Program-made: the position numbers and the translations under genes | In this document: in pieces, positions 11,890 to 23,257 of the stretch | Numbering within the stretch: position 1 is the stretch's first letter | Layout of the letters: every line of letters begins with the position of its first letter | Assembly: GCF_000143415.4 (NCBI RefSeq) | Contig: NW_003314271.1 | Span: forward strand, 2,236,994 to 2,300,993 | Direction of reading: 5' to 3' | Length of the DNA stretch: 64,000 nucleotides | DNA from: Selaginella moellendorffii | Taxonomy: Eukaryota; Streptophyta; Lycopodiopsida; Selaginellales; Selaginellaceae | The notes under the pieces: generated by a model | Database searches by the model: none | Told to the model about the DNA's origin: nothing | Seen by the model: the letters and a program-made list of their open reading frames with translations, nothing else

Positions 11890-12690
11890 GTATACCGGTG
11901 GCCTAATGCGAAGAGGAGGGTACCTCACCAACTAGAGAAGTATGGAGCTTGGGTTTAAACCCAAGTCGGACATAGAACAAGGAGTGACATAGTCCAACGG
12001 GAGCTAAACTAATGTCTCAAATGGTCGGATATACATTCTAACCATTATCCTTACTATACATTTAGAGGCCCCTCCTACACCCACCCCCCCCCCCTTCCCC
12101 TTCTGAGGAACACACACTTTGGGCTTTCACCCCAAGCCTCCCTTAGTACCAAGAGTTAGTCTCTAGGATAAGTTCAAAACTTACTAAATATGGCATGTTC
12201 CTAGATTGTAATTTGGACATGAGACGAACACCATTGTGTTCAAGACAAGCTTAACATCCCGTAGATATGCCAGATGAACAAAACTAAACACTTTCTATAA
12301 ATAGTATTTAGGACTGAAACGAGATTAACACAAAAGGCATGATAGTGAGGGTGTTTGGCAAACATGGTATGCTATCATCTGGCGATATTGAGGGACTAGT
12401 CTCAATACATAAGGGTTCTTGCTAAGCTAGTGGAAGATAAAGCAAAAGAGAACTAAAAGCTAGCCCGAGAATGCTCAACTAAAAATACATAGGAGTTCCT
12501 ACCTTATGTTCATCTGGATAAGTATAGATGCTAAGCCCAATAAACTAACACTAGACAAAAGGGGCTATTTGAAGGGAATAAATAATACCAATCTTTTGCC
12601 GTCATGGTAGTAAGGAAAGAGTGTTCATAAGGAGAGGTTGATAAATATCTTTTAATACCCGAAATCACATTTGAAACAATTGGGATAATG
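11890..12690 (-). repeat. Right arm of the large inverted repeat
   Basis: Partner of 10,925-11,690, with a central spacer of about 200 bp. It has the same orientation as the copy at 50,690-51,470. A C-run near 12,085-12,094 matches the G-run near 11,492-11,500 in the left arm. Confidence 0.75.
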
Positions 12691-12699
12691 GAAGCTCTA

Positions 12700-12990
12700 G
12701 GACTATTCTAAGTTGTTTTATATTCCCGTCATTTCACTCCTTGGGTTGAACGCTTAGGAGTCACTCTATGCTCTAATTCCTTTGCTCCTTAGTTATAAGT
12801 TTGGCAATTTGGCTTTGTAATCTTCATTTATTGGCTTAAGGCTCTGAAACTCGAGTTCCACTCTATTGTCCTTGGAGATGTGGCATGTGGCATATGGCAT
12901 ATGACACCTAGCACATAGAGGGTTTAGGTTTTGCCATGTGGTTATCTTATAGTAAATCATTATAAGATAAAAGGTGAAAACCATATACAC
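12700..12990 (-). repeat. Repeat module B, inverted relative to copies at 50.2-50.6 kb
   Basis: Contains CCTTGGAGATGTGGCATGTGG and GGTTATCTTATAGTAAATCA. Reverse-complement counterparts appear at 50,390-50,640 and a weaker tandem copy at 50,240-50,390. Confidence 0.65.
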
Positions 12991-13149
12991 TACAAAGACT
13001 CTTTCAAGTGGTCAAAAGTATGGCTAAGTGATTAAAGTGGAATGGAAAATTTAGTAGCCTACACGTACCTTTATAATATATATATACATAAAGGACAAAT
13101 TTAACAATTTAAATATAAATGTTGAAAGTCTATATATATATTTGAAAAT

Positions 13150-14095
13150 TCTAACAAGCTATTCCACCAAACCATAGATGATAAATAATTTTAAAGTGTG
13201 ATGTATCCTCAGTTGAGATATTAAAATATAAAGTACCTCAACTATAATGTAAGACCATTGTCCTAGAGAATCTATTATGGAAAAAATGTTGAAATACCAC
13301 TTAATTGAGAAGGAAGTATTTAATAACAATAAATGCATTAGCAAGAGCACTAACTTTCACCTAACAAAGTCAAGTAGCCAAAAAATAGTCAACCATAGAA
13401 AAAGCCCTATTATGATAGAGTGACTATTATATTTATCAATGATGTTTTGATCCATTTGAAGGGAATATGGGGGGAGTATGTTTGTGAGTTTGGGGTTTTG
13501 AAAAACTCCATATATATTGACATGGTTTTGGAATATTGTTTGAAAAATATTATGCTATAGTCACTTAATTATTGAAGTGTTATAGAGTCAATTGCAATTT
13601 TCCATTTATTTTAAGTTAGGTACCATTTGATTTACATTGGAAAGTTGTTTAAGCATTGTTTAAATAAAAGGGTATCACCAAGAACTCATGCAAACTAAAT
13701 GATATATGAAAAAAAGTCTTAAAGATATCCTTTATACCCATTAGCACTAAAATCCAACTAACTAAATTTTGACAAGTTAAATTTTATATGATAGAGAGCC
13801 ACTCTAACATCTCAAGAATTAATGCAAATGGATTCAATTAGAAATAATAACTTTATTCTGACTACAATAGTCAACAACCAAATGAAAAAACATATCCTTA
13901 AAAAAGATAGATGCACCATCTAAAGACTAAGAATGCTATATAAAACCTTTATAAAGATTTTCTTTGATATATATATAAAAAATATTTAACTCTATTGGTG
14001 AAAGATAATAAATAAGACCAAATGATGGTCATTTCCCCTTTATAAAATCAATAGAGTAATCATAAAGTTGATGTAGTGGCAAGATGTCAACTTTT
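13150..14095 (-). pseudogene. Ty3/gypsy pol remnant: reverse transcriptase then integrase fragments
   Basis: On the minus strand, 14,090 to about 13,840 reads, with several stops, as KVDILPLHQLYDYSIDFIKG, then YYLSPIELNIFYIYIKENL and KGFI, then VVDYCSQNKVIISN. This aligns by eye with the gypsy RT entry region (DILPPHRPYDHAIDLVPG ... LSPIELxxLRKYIEENLxKGFI ... CVDYRGLNKVTIKN). Further along, about 13,440-13,150, VSALANAFIVIKYFLLN and VVFQHFF resemble the integrase core found again at 50.0 kb. Stops and frameshifts throughout mark it as dead. Confidence 0.72.
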
Positions 14096-14189
14096 CTCTT
14101 TAAAAAATATTCTTGAAGTCAATTTACTTGGAAGGAAGAGTGAATTTAATCCCAATAGATAAAGTTGACACTACATGAATAACAATTGT

Positions 14190-14700
14190 AACATATTTGG
14201 ACCAAAAGCTTTAACTTGGAAAATCGAAAATGGGAGTGGAACTCCCAAAGAATTGTTTGACAAATGAGCATGAACCGATTAATAAGCAAGTCTCTAAAAA
14301 GGGACAAAAGAATAACTGACATATAATAAGTATCATAATATATAGAAGTGTCGAGACTAAATCCAAGAGAGAGTCCGAGAGCAAGTCTTAGACCAAACTT
14401 GAGACCAAGTCCAAAACTAGATCCAAAACTGAGTTTGAGATTAAGTCCAAGATTGAGTTTAAGAGCGAGTCCCAAACTAAGTTCTAGACCAAGCTTAAGA
14501 CTAAGTTTAAAACTAAATCCAAAATTGTGTCCAAGACTAAATTTGAGATTGAGTCCAAGTTTGAGTCCAAATCTGAGAATGAAAGCCCAAAGTGACCAGA
14601 CTCTAAAGGTTTGGTAAGTCATTATAGAATAATAAGGGGAAAACTCCAAAAGAATTAATGTGGGTAGGGAAGGTTAGTGTAATTGAAGTTTGAATGCCAG
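14190..14700 (+). repeat. Dispersed repeat copy with degenerate 12-bp-period array (copy 2)
   Basis: About 270 bp (14,348-14,617) of AAGACTAAGTTTAAG-like 12-bp units keep open frames on both strands, simply because the period is a multiple of three. Flanks match copies at 10.2 kb and 55.5 kb, including GACCAAAAGCTT before the array and GAAAGCCCAAAGTGA after it. It lies about 100 bp upstream of the RT remnant when read on the minus strand. Confidence 0.75.
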
Positions 14701-14809
14701 TGTTAACAAACATTGCCATAGACAAAGAAGGACTTAATAGGATCAAAAAAGGATATTAGGGGATGGTGTTTCCTTATATCTTAGGGCATTCTAAAGATGC
14801 TAATGAGTA

Positions 14810-15020
14810 GTTATAAGGTGACTACTCATGGATAATGGTCTAGTCTTTGAGGGATGAGATCATAATACAAATGGTATTAAACTTTTATTAAGATAATGAG
14901 TATAGATATGGCTTTAGAGTAAGAGGTTAGTATGTTAGTGGTACCTTTGGGTGTTTAAAGTGGGATTAGAGATATAAAGTATTGGACAAAGTGCAAATGT
15001 AAGGTGGCTTGAAGCCCCTT
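14810..15020 (-). repeat. Inverted relative of the 54 kb tandem repeat
   Basis: GACTACTCATGGATAATGG followed by GTTAGTGGTACCTTTGGGTG is the reverse complement of blocks at 53,980-54,580 (CCAAAGGTACCACTAATATA and CCATCCATGAGTGGTCA). Confidence 0.6.
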
Positions 15021-17279
15021 TTTAATTGGGAGGAGGACTTATAGAAGTTGTGAGTGAGACTTCTCCAAGTGATCATTGGTGTGGTTAAGTGATTAAAGTA
15101 AAATAGAAAATTTAATTACTTATATTCTGAAGACAGAATCAAAATCCTAACAGGTAGCATCTTAAAACTCATATAAAGAAATGTAAGAATTGTAGATTGA
15201 ATAAACAAAAGAAGAGAAAGATCAATATCACATCACTTCCAATCCACTATAAAGTTATATGTCAAACTAAGAAAGATTGAAGACAATAAAAGTCTTTGGG
15301 ATAGAAATAATATTGCTACAAACTTAGCAAAATTTGAAATTAATCCTAATTTTTGTCACCTCTATGATGAGTGTAAAGGAGCTTTGTCAACTTAGCATAA
15401 GTTGGATTTTGAGTTGGTTGAAGGAGAATGCCATGAGAAAATATGAATAAATGAATAATGAATAAATGAATAAAGTTTGCCTTAACACCACTTGTGAAGT
15501 GTTAAATAAAGGGATTGAAATCTTGAAAAATATAATCACTCTTTCTAAAAAGGGTGGAAAATAAAAAAAGAGGCATCTTAATAAAAAGAGATTTAATCAG
15601 GCCCATACAAAAAGTTGGAGTGGAATATTTGCTAAATTGCATAGCAATTCAAAACTTGTCTTAATTAAGGAAGCCATAGAACTCAAACCATGTATTATCA
15701 AACTTTTTTGGCATACCAATCTTTGGCTTTAAACCAAAAAGTTGTTGTTAGTGCTTGGTGAATGAAGTACTATAATGGATTTCTCCAACACTTCATATAA
15801 CTTATACAGAGTATAGAAATTTGATATTGGAGTTAAAGAAGAGGATCTATTTTTATTAGAGTGTTCAAATTTTTAGGAGCTTGTTGTCAAGAGAAGATAA
15901 GACAATGAAATTACTAATAAAATACTAAAATAATAGAGAATAAAAAATAAATTTGTGGAACACTATGAATATAGTCTTTAAAAGTCTACTTTTATATAGG
16001 CTTTAAAAATTAATTTGATTCAATCCTAAGCTAATTTAGAAATTTAATTTGGGTATACTAATCTCATATACCCATTTATGTGTATAGTTCAAATTCTATG
16101 AGTTGAGGTTTGGGGTTCAATTTCTAATACTTTTTAGTCAATAAATAGTAAATACATTAATAATAAAAGAGTTAAAGTAAAAAAATTAATTATTTAAAAT
16201 ATTAGGTTGAATATGAGATTTTGATATATTATCACCACATCTTGGAATCTTTGGAGAATTAATGGGAATAAAAAATAGTCAATAAATCTCAGTAATTTTT
16301 CCAATTGACCTGAAAGAAGAGAGATTATAAAATGCACTATATATAATATTGAAGCAAGTTGTATTTTTATTGATTTGTAGCTATTAAAATTGTAATATGC
16401 CTTTTTATATTGAAATTTTATTTTCATGGGTATTTAGGAATCTCTTGTAGGACTATAGTATGGGTAGATAATCAATTCACCTCACATGAAATAGTTAGTT
16501 TCTATAATGGTAAGATTGATAAATTCATTTTTTAAATTTAGTTCCTTTTTGGCTTAATGAGGCTGTTTGTTAAGGAGGATATTAACATCAATAAAGTTTT
16601 ACTATAGCATTTACAAATGATTAGCTGCTACACTGATTAAGAACTATAATTAGCATATTACATAGGCAGAGTAATACATGTATATACATACATATATTTA
16701 CAGACTTTACAATACTAAATATATAAAAAAAATTATTTAAAATAAAAATTATATAAATTTTCTAATTTAGGATTTTAGGAAAATATTATACTATAAATGT
16801 ATCTACAAATTATATACACAAATCATTAAAGTGGGACTTCATACTAATATTTTTTGCTAGCAACACAAATGGATGCTTGAGCATTGACTAAATCTCCCAG
16901 ATATACAAAATTTAGGGTTTATTACCAGAGCTCTTTGCCTACATACACACAATCAAATAAGAGAGAAGAATTAAAAGTGGTGTGTACTCACAATCCATCT
17001 CTTGGGCCATGGATGCAATGGATGTGATGTTAGGAATTTTAAAAATCAGAGAACTACAGAACTTACGTTTGTGAAGTAGGACCATGTCATTGAGCCAAGC
17101 ATTTGAGATCTTGGCTGTCTTGACGTGCTTGAGAGACTTGGCAAATTGGAAGATTTGCATTTTCTTCGAGGCACAAACCCTCTTGGATGTCTTTAGTATC
17201 AGAAGAGAATGTCATGGGAACATTGAAATGAAAAATCCTTTTCTTTTTCTTAAGTTTAAGTTTTACAGAAGTTGATCGA
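15020..17279. other. AT-rich repeat debris, no gene recognised
   Basis: Stop-rich on both strands. Includes the second candidate LTR segment near 16,215-16,590. Nothing else could be assigned. The region ends where GC content rises at the Lys-rich ORF. Confidence 0.45.
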
Positions 17280-17879
17280 TCAAACAGTGGCTACACGCCG
17301 CAATGGATTCCACTGGACCTTTGGGGCAGTGGTTCTAGGTGCGTCACTGAAGCTCAGGAACTGAGCTGGTGCCTCCCGTCCCATGTTAGCGTGCACTGCC
17401 ACCTTGTTGCCGCCCTTAAGTTTGTTGACGGGCTCACACTCAATCTTCATTGTCATACTTGTCTCTAATTGCTTAGTCACCTTGGATTTGACCTTCCTCC
17501 TCATGGGCATCTTGGCCTTGACCTCCCTCCTCATGGGCTTCTTGCTCGTGATCTTGCGAGTGGCTTCTACTTTTGCCGGATTAGGAACACTATTTGGTGG
17601 ATTGAGTTTGATCTTGACGATGATCGGACCCCTAGAGCAAGCCTTAGGGTCCTCTTGCTCCCCCTTGATTTCCTTGTCTTGGAGCTGTTGGTCCATTTTG
17701 GTCCTCTTGATCATAACCTTCCCACCTTTGGCTTCTTCGTTCTCGTCGCGTCCTCTCTTCTTGAGAGTTACCTCCCTATCTTTCTTCTGATCCTCGTCCC
17801 TCATGAGTATATCGTTATCGATGATGAGCTCCCTCTCAATCCGCATCCCACTGTGCACTTTGCTCACAAAACTATCCAT
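17280..17879 (-). CDS. Lysine-rich uncharacterised protein, 199 aa
   Basis: Minus-strand ORF; the ATG at 17,879 starts MDSFVSKVHSGMRIER and the stop is at 17,280-17,282. The frame stays open further upstream but that part reads antisense of a GDSL fragment and is unlikely to be coding. The protein is very basic (DQKKDREVTLKKRGRD, MIKRTKMDQ) and has a short internal duplication: MRREVKAKM followed directly by PMRRKVKSK. A small block IIVKIKLNPPNS stands out from the low-complexity background. No known domain recognised. It sits at the edge between repeat block A and the gene-rich block, so it may be a young or decaying gene. Function unknown. Confidence 0.4.
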   Translation of the reverse strand: MDSFVSKVHSGMRIERELIIDNDILMRDEDQKKDREVTLKKRGRDENEEAKGGKVMIKRTKMDQQLQDKEIKGEQEDPKACSRGPIIVKIKLNPPNSVPNPAKVEATRKITSKKPMRREVKAKMPMRRKVKSKVTKQLETSMTMKIECEPVNKLKGGNKVAVHANMGREAPAQFLSFSDAPRTTAPKVQWNPLRRVATV

Positions 17880-17983
17880 GCCCCTTTTGCGCAAACCCTG
17901 ATTTGTGTTAATGCTAAAAGGGTTTTTATAGTCGACTAACACAACCAAAATAACATAAACCGATAAATAATACGCTTTATTGA

Positions 17984-18310
17984 TCAAAGGCCGAGGAGAG
18001 TTTTCACGTTGATGGGATAGCTTTCGTTGATGTTTCCAGACCATAGCTTGTCTGCGATGAGCTTGTAAGTGGAGCCTGTGGGATACTACTGTGCGGCGTC
18101 CTTGCACACTGGAACGTTTGGCAAGCAAGGGAGGGAGCCATTGTAGTTGTCAAGGCCGCAACAGGCAATGTCATTGTAGAGAAATCCTTGAAAAGTTGAG
18201 AGTGACTTATCGAAATACAAAAAAGCTGGAGTAGTTTTTCACGTACCATATTGCGAGTACTTCCCAGAGAACATTGTAGAGGCTGTTGTATATGAGATTG
18301 AGGCGAATGG
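17984..18310 (-). pseudogene. GDSL esterase/lipase C-terminal fragment
   Basis: On the minus strand the sequence reads LIYNSLYNVL, a probable old intron, then IACCGLDNYNG, VPVCKDAAQ, an in-frame TAG, YPTGSTYKLIADKLWSG and YPINVKTLLGL before a stop at 17,984-17,986. GDSL plant esterases end with exactly this series: a CCG block, a C-x-D-P block, then WDxxHPTxxxYKLIADxLW. The segment FWDxxH that holds the catalytic Asp and His is missing at the premature stop, so the copy cannot be active. The rest of the gene is absent; the plus-strand P-loop-like sequence begins where it breaks off. Confidence 0.75.
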
Positions 18311-19620
18311 ATTACAGGGAAGTTTTAGCAGATAAAGCAGACTGGGGGGCCAAAGTTGTGGTGTTATCAGGGAGGAGGAGACAGGGTAAAACTTGTGCTT
18401 TGGCAGCGGAAATGCTACGTCTTCGGTTTGAGAAGAGTGGTGTGAAGGACAGGGTGGTATTCTATCATTCAGGGGAGCAGGACTTTCCTTCAAGAAGCCG
18501 AGATAGTTTTGTTACAGTCTTTTATGGGGATTGACGAGTTTCCGAACATACATCAAGATAAGATCTGGTTATGGCCTATAAGCTGATTGTGGAAGACGGA
18601 ACCGTGGCATTCTCGGTTCTCGAGAGAAATAGACGTGCGCGATAAAGGCGCACAGTTATCAGGCTTACTCTCTCGGGCTAAACTTCCAGATCCAAGCATG
18701 GAGGTTGTATTGGGAATGCATTACATCAGTCGGAGTGCTGGAGCCATGAAATCGCGGCAAGAGTTATGGGATCCTGAAGCTTTCATCCGGAAGTTCCTAG
18801 TATGCGGCTACAACTTTGCTGATTATGCAGGGGGCCGCACGTTCCAGGATACACTATACCATGGCGTGGACGAGGTTTCAGGTCCATCAGGAAGCAAACT
18901 GGTCGGAGTTAGAAGGATTGTAGCCAATCATTCGCTTACCGAGGCTGTGGATGACTATACTCTGGGTGAGCTGCAGTGAGCAAACATTCTCAGGTCCCGT
19001 CCCAATTCCAAGCCCCCCGGGTGTGACTTTCTGGATCCGCAGTTGTTGCTATGCGTCGATCTACGTGGTCAAGTGGTTCCCAATGTAACTGAGCAACAGG
19101 TGACAATGACAGAGGGGTATCTGTTTCAAGCCATGGTCAGAGCGGAGAACCTTCTTCTTCCTCAACTAGCTGCCGAATATGAAGGTGGACGAAGTCCTGC
19201 AGTGCGCCAAGGCTGGGCAATGTTATTCCGGACGTTGAGTGCGAGGTTGATGCTCTGATGGCCTGTGGGGAGTGGGCAGTGGTGTGTAGTATGCAGCGGA
19301 ACGCGAGCCAGGAGATATGGCACGGGGGAGACGGCCTCGATGGTAAACTGGAAATAGCCTGGGAGAGTTGCGTTTCAGCAACGGGGAAAATGAATGCTTC
19401 CCCGAAATCCGTTGTGGTTGACGGAAAGCCGCATGCTGGTGCGGTGTTGATGGAGGCGAAGCAGATCCTTTACGTGGCTTTCTCTGTGATCGAGGAGGAG
19501 CCTGCCACTTCCTGGGGGGACGTGTTCTTCAAGGAGAAGCCTGTCACCGGGCTCAAACTGAAACTGTGGGACCTGGTCAAGGACATCGAGGAATCGGAGG
19601 TCATTTCAGATGAGTTTTAG
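18292..19620 (+). pseudogene. Broken gene of unknown family with a P-loop-like motif
   Basis: A run of coding-like sequence of about 440 codons interrupted by frameshifts near 18,480 and 19,200 and in-frame stops at about 18,584 and 18,977. Frame 1 reads VVVLSGRRRQGKTCALA, a possible Walker A (GRRRQGKT). Frame 2 continues with IVLLQSFMGIDEFPN, which could be a Walker B followed by DE, then a long open stretch (18,587-18,979) that resumes in the same frame after one stop. Frame 1 takes over for the last part (19,258-19,620), which ends with a Lys/Glu-rich tail. I do not recognise the family. The breaks could partly be unrecognised introns, but no clean GT-AG pair was found. The region has higher GC than the repeat block beside it. 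Confidence 0.45.
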
Positions 19621-19986
19621 AGGCCGTAAAACATTCCTCCCGGCCGCGAGATCAGATTATTATTAATACATGTTTAAGATCATTAGCACCCAGCTAAAAG
19701 CATAAGAATCTCGCAGTGAACAGGTGAAGTGACGTTTTTGCATTTGGATGTGAAACATCCATCAGAAGTACAATCAACAGTTTTCTCCTTCACCTTTAGC
19801 ACTTTCTTATTAAACGGTTTGGGAAAAACTCACGAGACGTAAATACATTTTAGCTACGCACCTGTTCAAGCATCAGGCCTGGAAATCTAGTAAGCCTGAA
19901 ATGAGCGAAAAGGAAGAACAGCCATGGAGCAAAAGTGAGCTCCTGTTGCTGATGATCCCAAACATATATGTGTAAGTGTCACTCAC
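19621..19986. other. Intergenic, including the LIF2-like 3' UTR
   Basis: Contains the end of the broken P-loop-like gene and the downstream region of the minus-strand hnRNP gene. No other feature seen. Confidence 0.4.
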
Positions 19987-21873
19987 TCAGTATGGCCGAT
20001 AGCGCCTCGAGCTGCTGCCACCAGAGCCCGCGTTGTTACTGCTACTTCTATACGACGATGACAGTACACCCCGGCCAAATTGTGATCCCTGTTGTTGGAT
20101 CCCAGGTTGTTGCCTACGCAGCACACCAAATCTTAGCTCTAAGCGCGAAACTTGAAACAAGCTACTTACAGAACATAGCCAAGCCGGCCATCTGGAAGTT
20201 GGATTGGAACCATTGTCATACCAGCGGGAGGAGGCCCGCGTCCATAGATCAAAGGCTGGAAAGCGAGGAGAAACTTGTGAGAAAGAACAGAAAGAAGAAG
20301 CGTGTGATCACCTGGTTGTATCTGTTTTGTCCATAGCCGCCTCCAGTTCCTATGTTGTTGTAGATGTCAACTGGATAGCTGTAGGCGGCTGTTCTGGGTT
20401 GCAACTGAGAGAGAATTCCCAGTCTCTGAGGAGCTAGAGGCTGGTCCATCCCCTTCTTCTCGACGGGAGGCTTTGCGAGAGACGATTCTAGAACACGACC
20501 TGGTAGTTCCAAGTTAAGAAAACTTTAGCCTGCAAGCAAGGAAACATATAATAAGGCTGAGCATACCTTCTAGCTCGTATTTCTCTGTCTTCTCTATCGC
20601 CTTTAGCGCGTCATTGCGGTCCGCAAAATGGACAAATCCAAAATCTCTCTTGGGCTGGCCGGGCTTCGATTGAGGCAGCACCACCTTGGTGATCTCACCG
20701 TGATGCTCGAACAAGCCTCTCAGTTGCTCCTCGGTCACAGCCTCAGGCAGGTTGCGAACGTAGACGACTTTGATCTGCGAGGACATGAAAGAAAAATAAA
20801 ATCAGTCTTCGCGCCGCTATCAGCATTTAGCGTTCACCTGTGAGGTGGCAGCAGGTTCCGCCCCTGTACGGGGATCCGCCCAGCTCACCGTGGGTACGTT
20901 GTTTCCAAGACGAAACGATGACCTCGACATTAATTTTCTGGCGTGATCGGCACACGCATGGTTGTAGTACTCGACAAAGGCAAAACCTCGATTCTTGCCA
21001 GGATTACGAGGGTCCTGCATTTAATGAAACACGTTGCTACACTAAATGTGGCATAGTTGCGTACCTTCAAAAGCTCGACACCCTCAACGCCAGGGCCCTC
21101 TTCCGCCAAGATCTTTTCCAGTTCAGGAGTATCCCAAGACTTGGGTATATTACCAATGAACAGTCTGTGCTTTGCCTGTGAATGAGAAAACCGTAGCTTT
21201 CGTCCCTGAAACACAACCAAATCAAACAAAGTTCTGACAAATTAACGTCGAATACTCACCTTCAACTCCGAATTGGCCAATGTTTCTATGGCCTTTTCGG
21301 CGGTCTCGCGATTTGTATACGTGACAAACGCATAGCCTTTATTGTTTCCAGTCTCCTTGTCCTTGAGAATCCGGACCTGACAATAAAAATGTCATAAAAC
21401 AGTTCAAATTTGAATCCATGTACCTCGAAAATTTCACCGCACGGACTGCACAGCTCACGGAGATCATCCTCGTTCGTGTCACGGGTGACACCTCCGATAA
21501 AAACTTCCGAGCCATGGGGAGGACGTGAGAGGAGGCTCTTTGTCTCCTCGTCGTCGTCAACCTTCATATCCCTGTGCGTTTCTTCTGGCTTCTTCTCCAC
21601 TTCGTCCTCTGGAATCGTCACATCAACGCTCTCTCCCAGATCAGCGCTTGCATTCTCTCCATTTTGCAGCCCATTTTCGTGATCTGTGGTATAGGCCTCA
21701 TCTTCGCCACCCTCGTCTTCGTTCATGTCCAAGTCGAGACCTTCCTGGTCGGCCTTCTCTTCCTCAACAATGCCGTCGGTCTCGTCATCTATAACATCCT
21801 CTGGCTCAACGTCCCCGTCTATGTCAATTCTCTCGTCGTCGTGGACCTCTGGCGACGCTGAGGCGTCCGACAT
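19987..21873 (-). CDS. LIF2-like heterogeneous nuclear ribonucleoprotein Q/R, three RRMs
   Basis: Minus-strand multi-exon gene, start ATG at 21,873 (MSDASASPEVHDDERID), stop at 19,987-19,989 after RRYRPY. Domains in order: an acidic N-terminus rich in Asp/Glu of about 110 residues; RRM1 starting at EVFIGGVTRD with the RNP1-like KGYAFVTY; RRM2 from HRLFIGNIPKSWD with NRGFAFVEYY; RRM3 from KVVYVRNLPEAV with DFGFVHF; then a Gln/Gly/Tyr-rich tail containing PLIYGRGPPPAGMTM and LPDGRLGYVLQQPG. That tail and the three-RRM layout match Arabidopsis LIF2 (At4g00830), which binds LHP1 and helps control Polycomb target genes, as I recall the family. The gene looks intact. A divergent promoter of about 1.4 kb separates it from the CID-type gene. 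Confidence 0.88.
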
Positions 21874-23257
21874 GTCCACTCCCGCTCCTCGGCAGTAGCA
21901 GTAAGCAGCTGCTCACCTAAAAGCTTGTAGTGGAGCTGTGGACAAGGAATAGAAGGGAGCATCCGCAGACGAAGGGCATCAAGAGGAGTAAAAACTGGAC
22001 AACAGAAAGGGCTGGAGAGAGAGAAATTTGCTGTTAAGGCCATTTGAGAGCAATGAAAATGTAAAAGAAGAATGAAAGGAAGAGCTTCAAGGCCGTTCTA
22101 GACAGTGAACAGTGAACAGTAGGCTTTGGCCTTCAAGCATTCATGAAAAAAACTAAAGTTCGTTTTTTTGCGATGAAATCGAGATCAAAGACACGGGCAC
22201 AAACCACCAATCAGCACCTTCACAGTTAAGTTATGGACCAAATAAACCATTCCACCAAAATGCGCAAAAAACGAAAACAAAATGCTGGTAACCAAACCTA
22301 CGCGTGAATTTCAGCTACGCCAATGGATTTCTAGTCTTACCCACGCCCCCCGCGCGCAGCAAAACCCTTCCTAGGAATGGCCAGGCAGAGCATGCAGGAG
22401 GAAAGAAAATGCGAGCAAAAGAGGCACGGAGGAGCTGAATTGAGAGGCCGCGAGGTACCTGAGAATGCGAATTCGGGGATGGAATGAGCGAATTCGCCGC
22501 GAGATTGCTGCGCCAAAAGCCCCTCCTCCCCGGCCAAACCCTAGAAGACGACGCTGAGAAGGAACCCTAGAGCGTGGTCATAATAAGTGGCCCAATCCAG
22601 AAAATTGAGACATGGCCCAAACTAGAACAAAGCATGTGAAAACGTGGAAAGATGGCCAATGAGATTTTATTTGGCCCACCTAAAAGACGGGGGAGCATGG
22701 CGTGGACTTTGCAAAATCCCCCACCCGGATTAATTAGGTTCCGGATTAAATTACCAGCGTAAAGACTAACCAGCTATACATTGTACGGTGATGATTGCCC
22801 GGAAAAAAAGAAAAAGAGGCAGAAATTATAAAAAAAGAAAGAGAGAACGAAATCCACCAAAATGCAGCGAAAATTAGGTCAATGTTTCGTAGCCGTCCAA
22901 AAGAGGCCAGCCCAGCGCTGCTATAGCTATGGCGCGGGCGATCTCTCCGCCCGCGGCCAAGAAAAACGCTCGCCGGCTGCGTTGGTGTGCCCTTGAGCCG
23001 TGAGCGATCGCTCTACCCTTGGGCGTACTTAGCTACGATTAGAGGACACACCCCTTAGGTCTTCTCCCTCTTCTGTTCCTCTCTCTCTCTCTCTTCCCTC
23101 CCCTCTCTCTTACATGCTTTCCTCGCTGGATCCAAGGGAGCTTAGGGCTTTTGTGTGTTTCTAGGTTTTTGAGAGAGCCGGGGGGAGACGACGACGATCT
23201 GGTCCAGCGATGGCTGGATCTCGCTGGTGAGAGCTCGGATTGGTGCGCCGGCGCGCG
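21874..23257. promoter_or_regulatory. Divergent intergenic region between the LIF2-like and CID-type genes
   Basis: Holds AAACCCTAG at 22,536-22,544 and AACCCTAG at 22,563-22,570 (telo-box-like, on the LIF2 side) and a CT-rich pyrimidine patch at about 23,058-23,115 on the CID side. The LIF2-like leader probably contains a 5' UTR intron, but its sites are not certain. No ORF with recognisable content. Confidence 0.5.

Noticed and set aside
14348-14617. An open frame rich in Ser, Leu, Pro and Arg that could pass as a small protein gene
   Set aside because: It is a by-product of the 12-bp repeat period, open on both strands, and the homologous copies give unrelated peptides.
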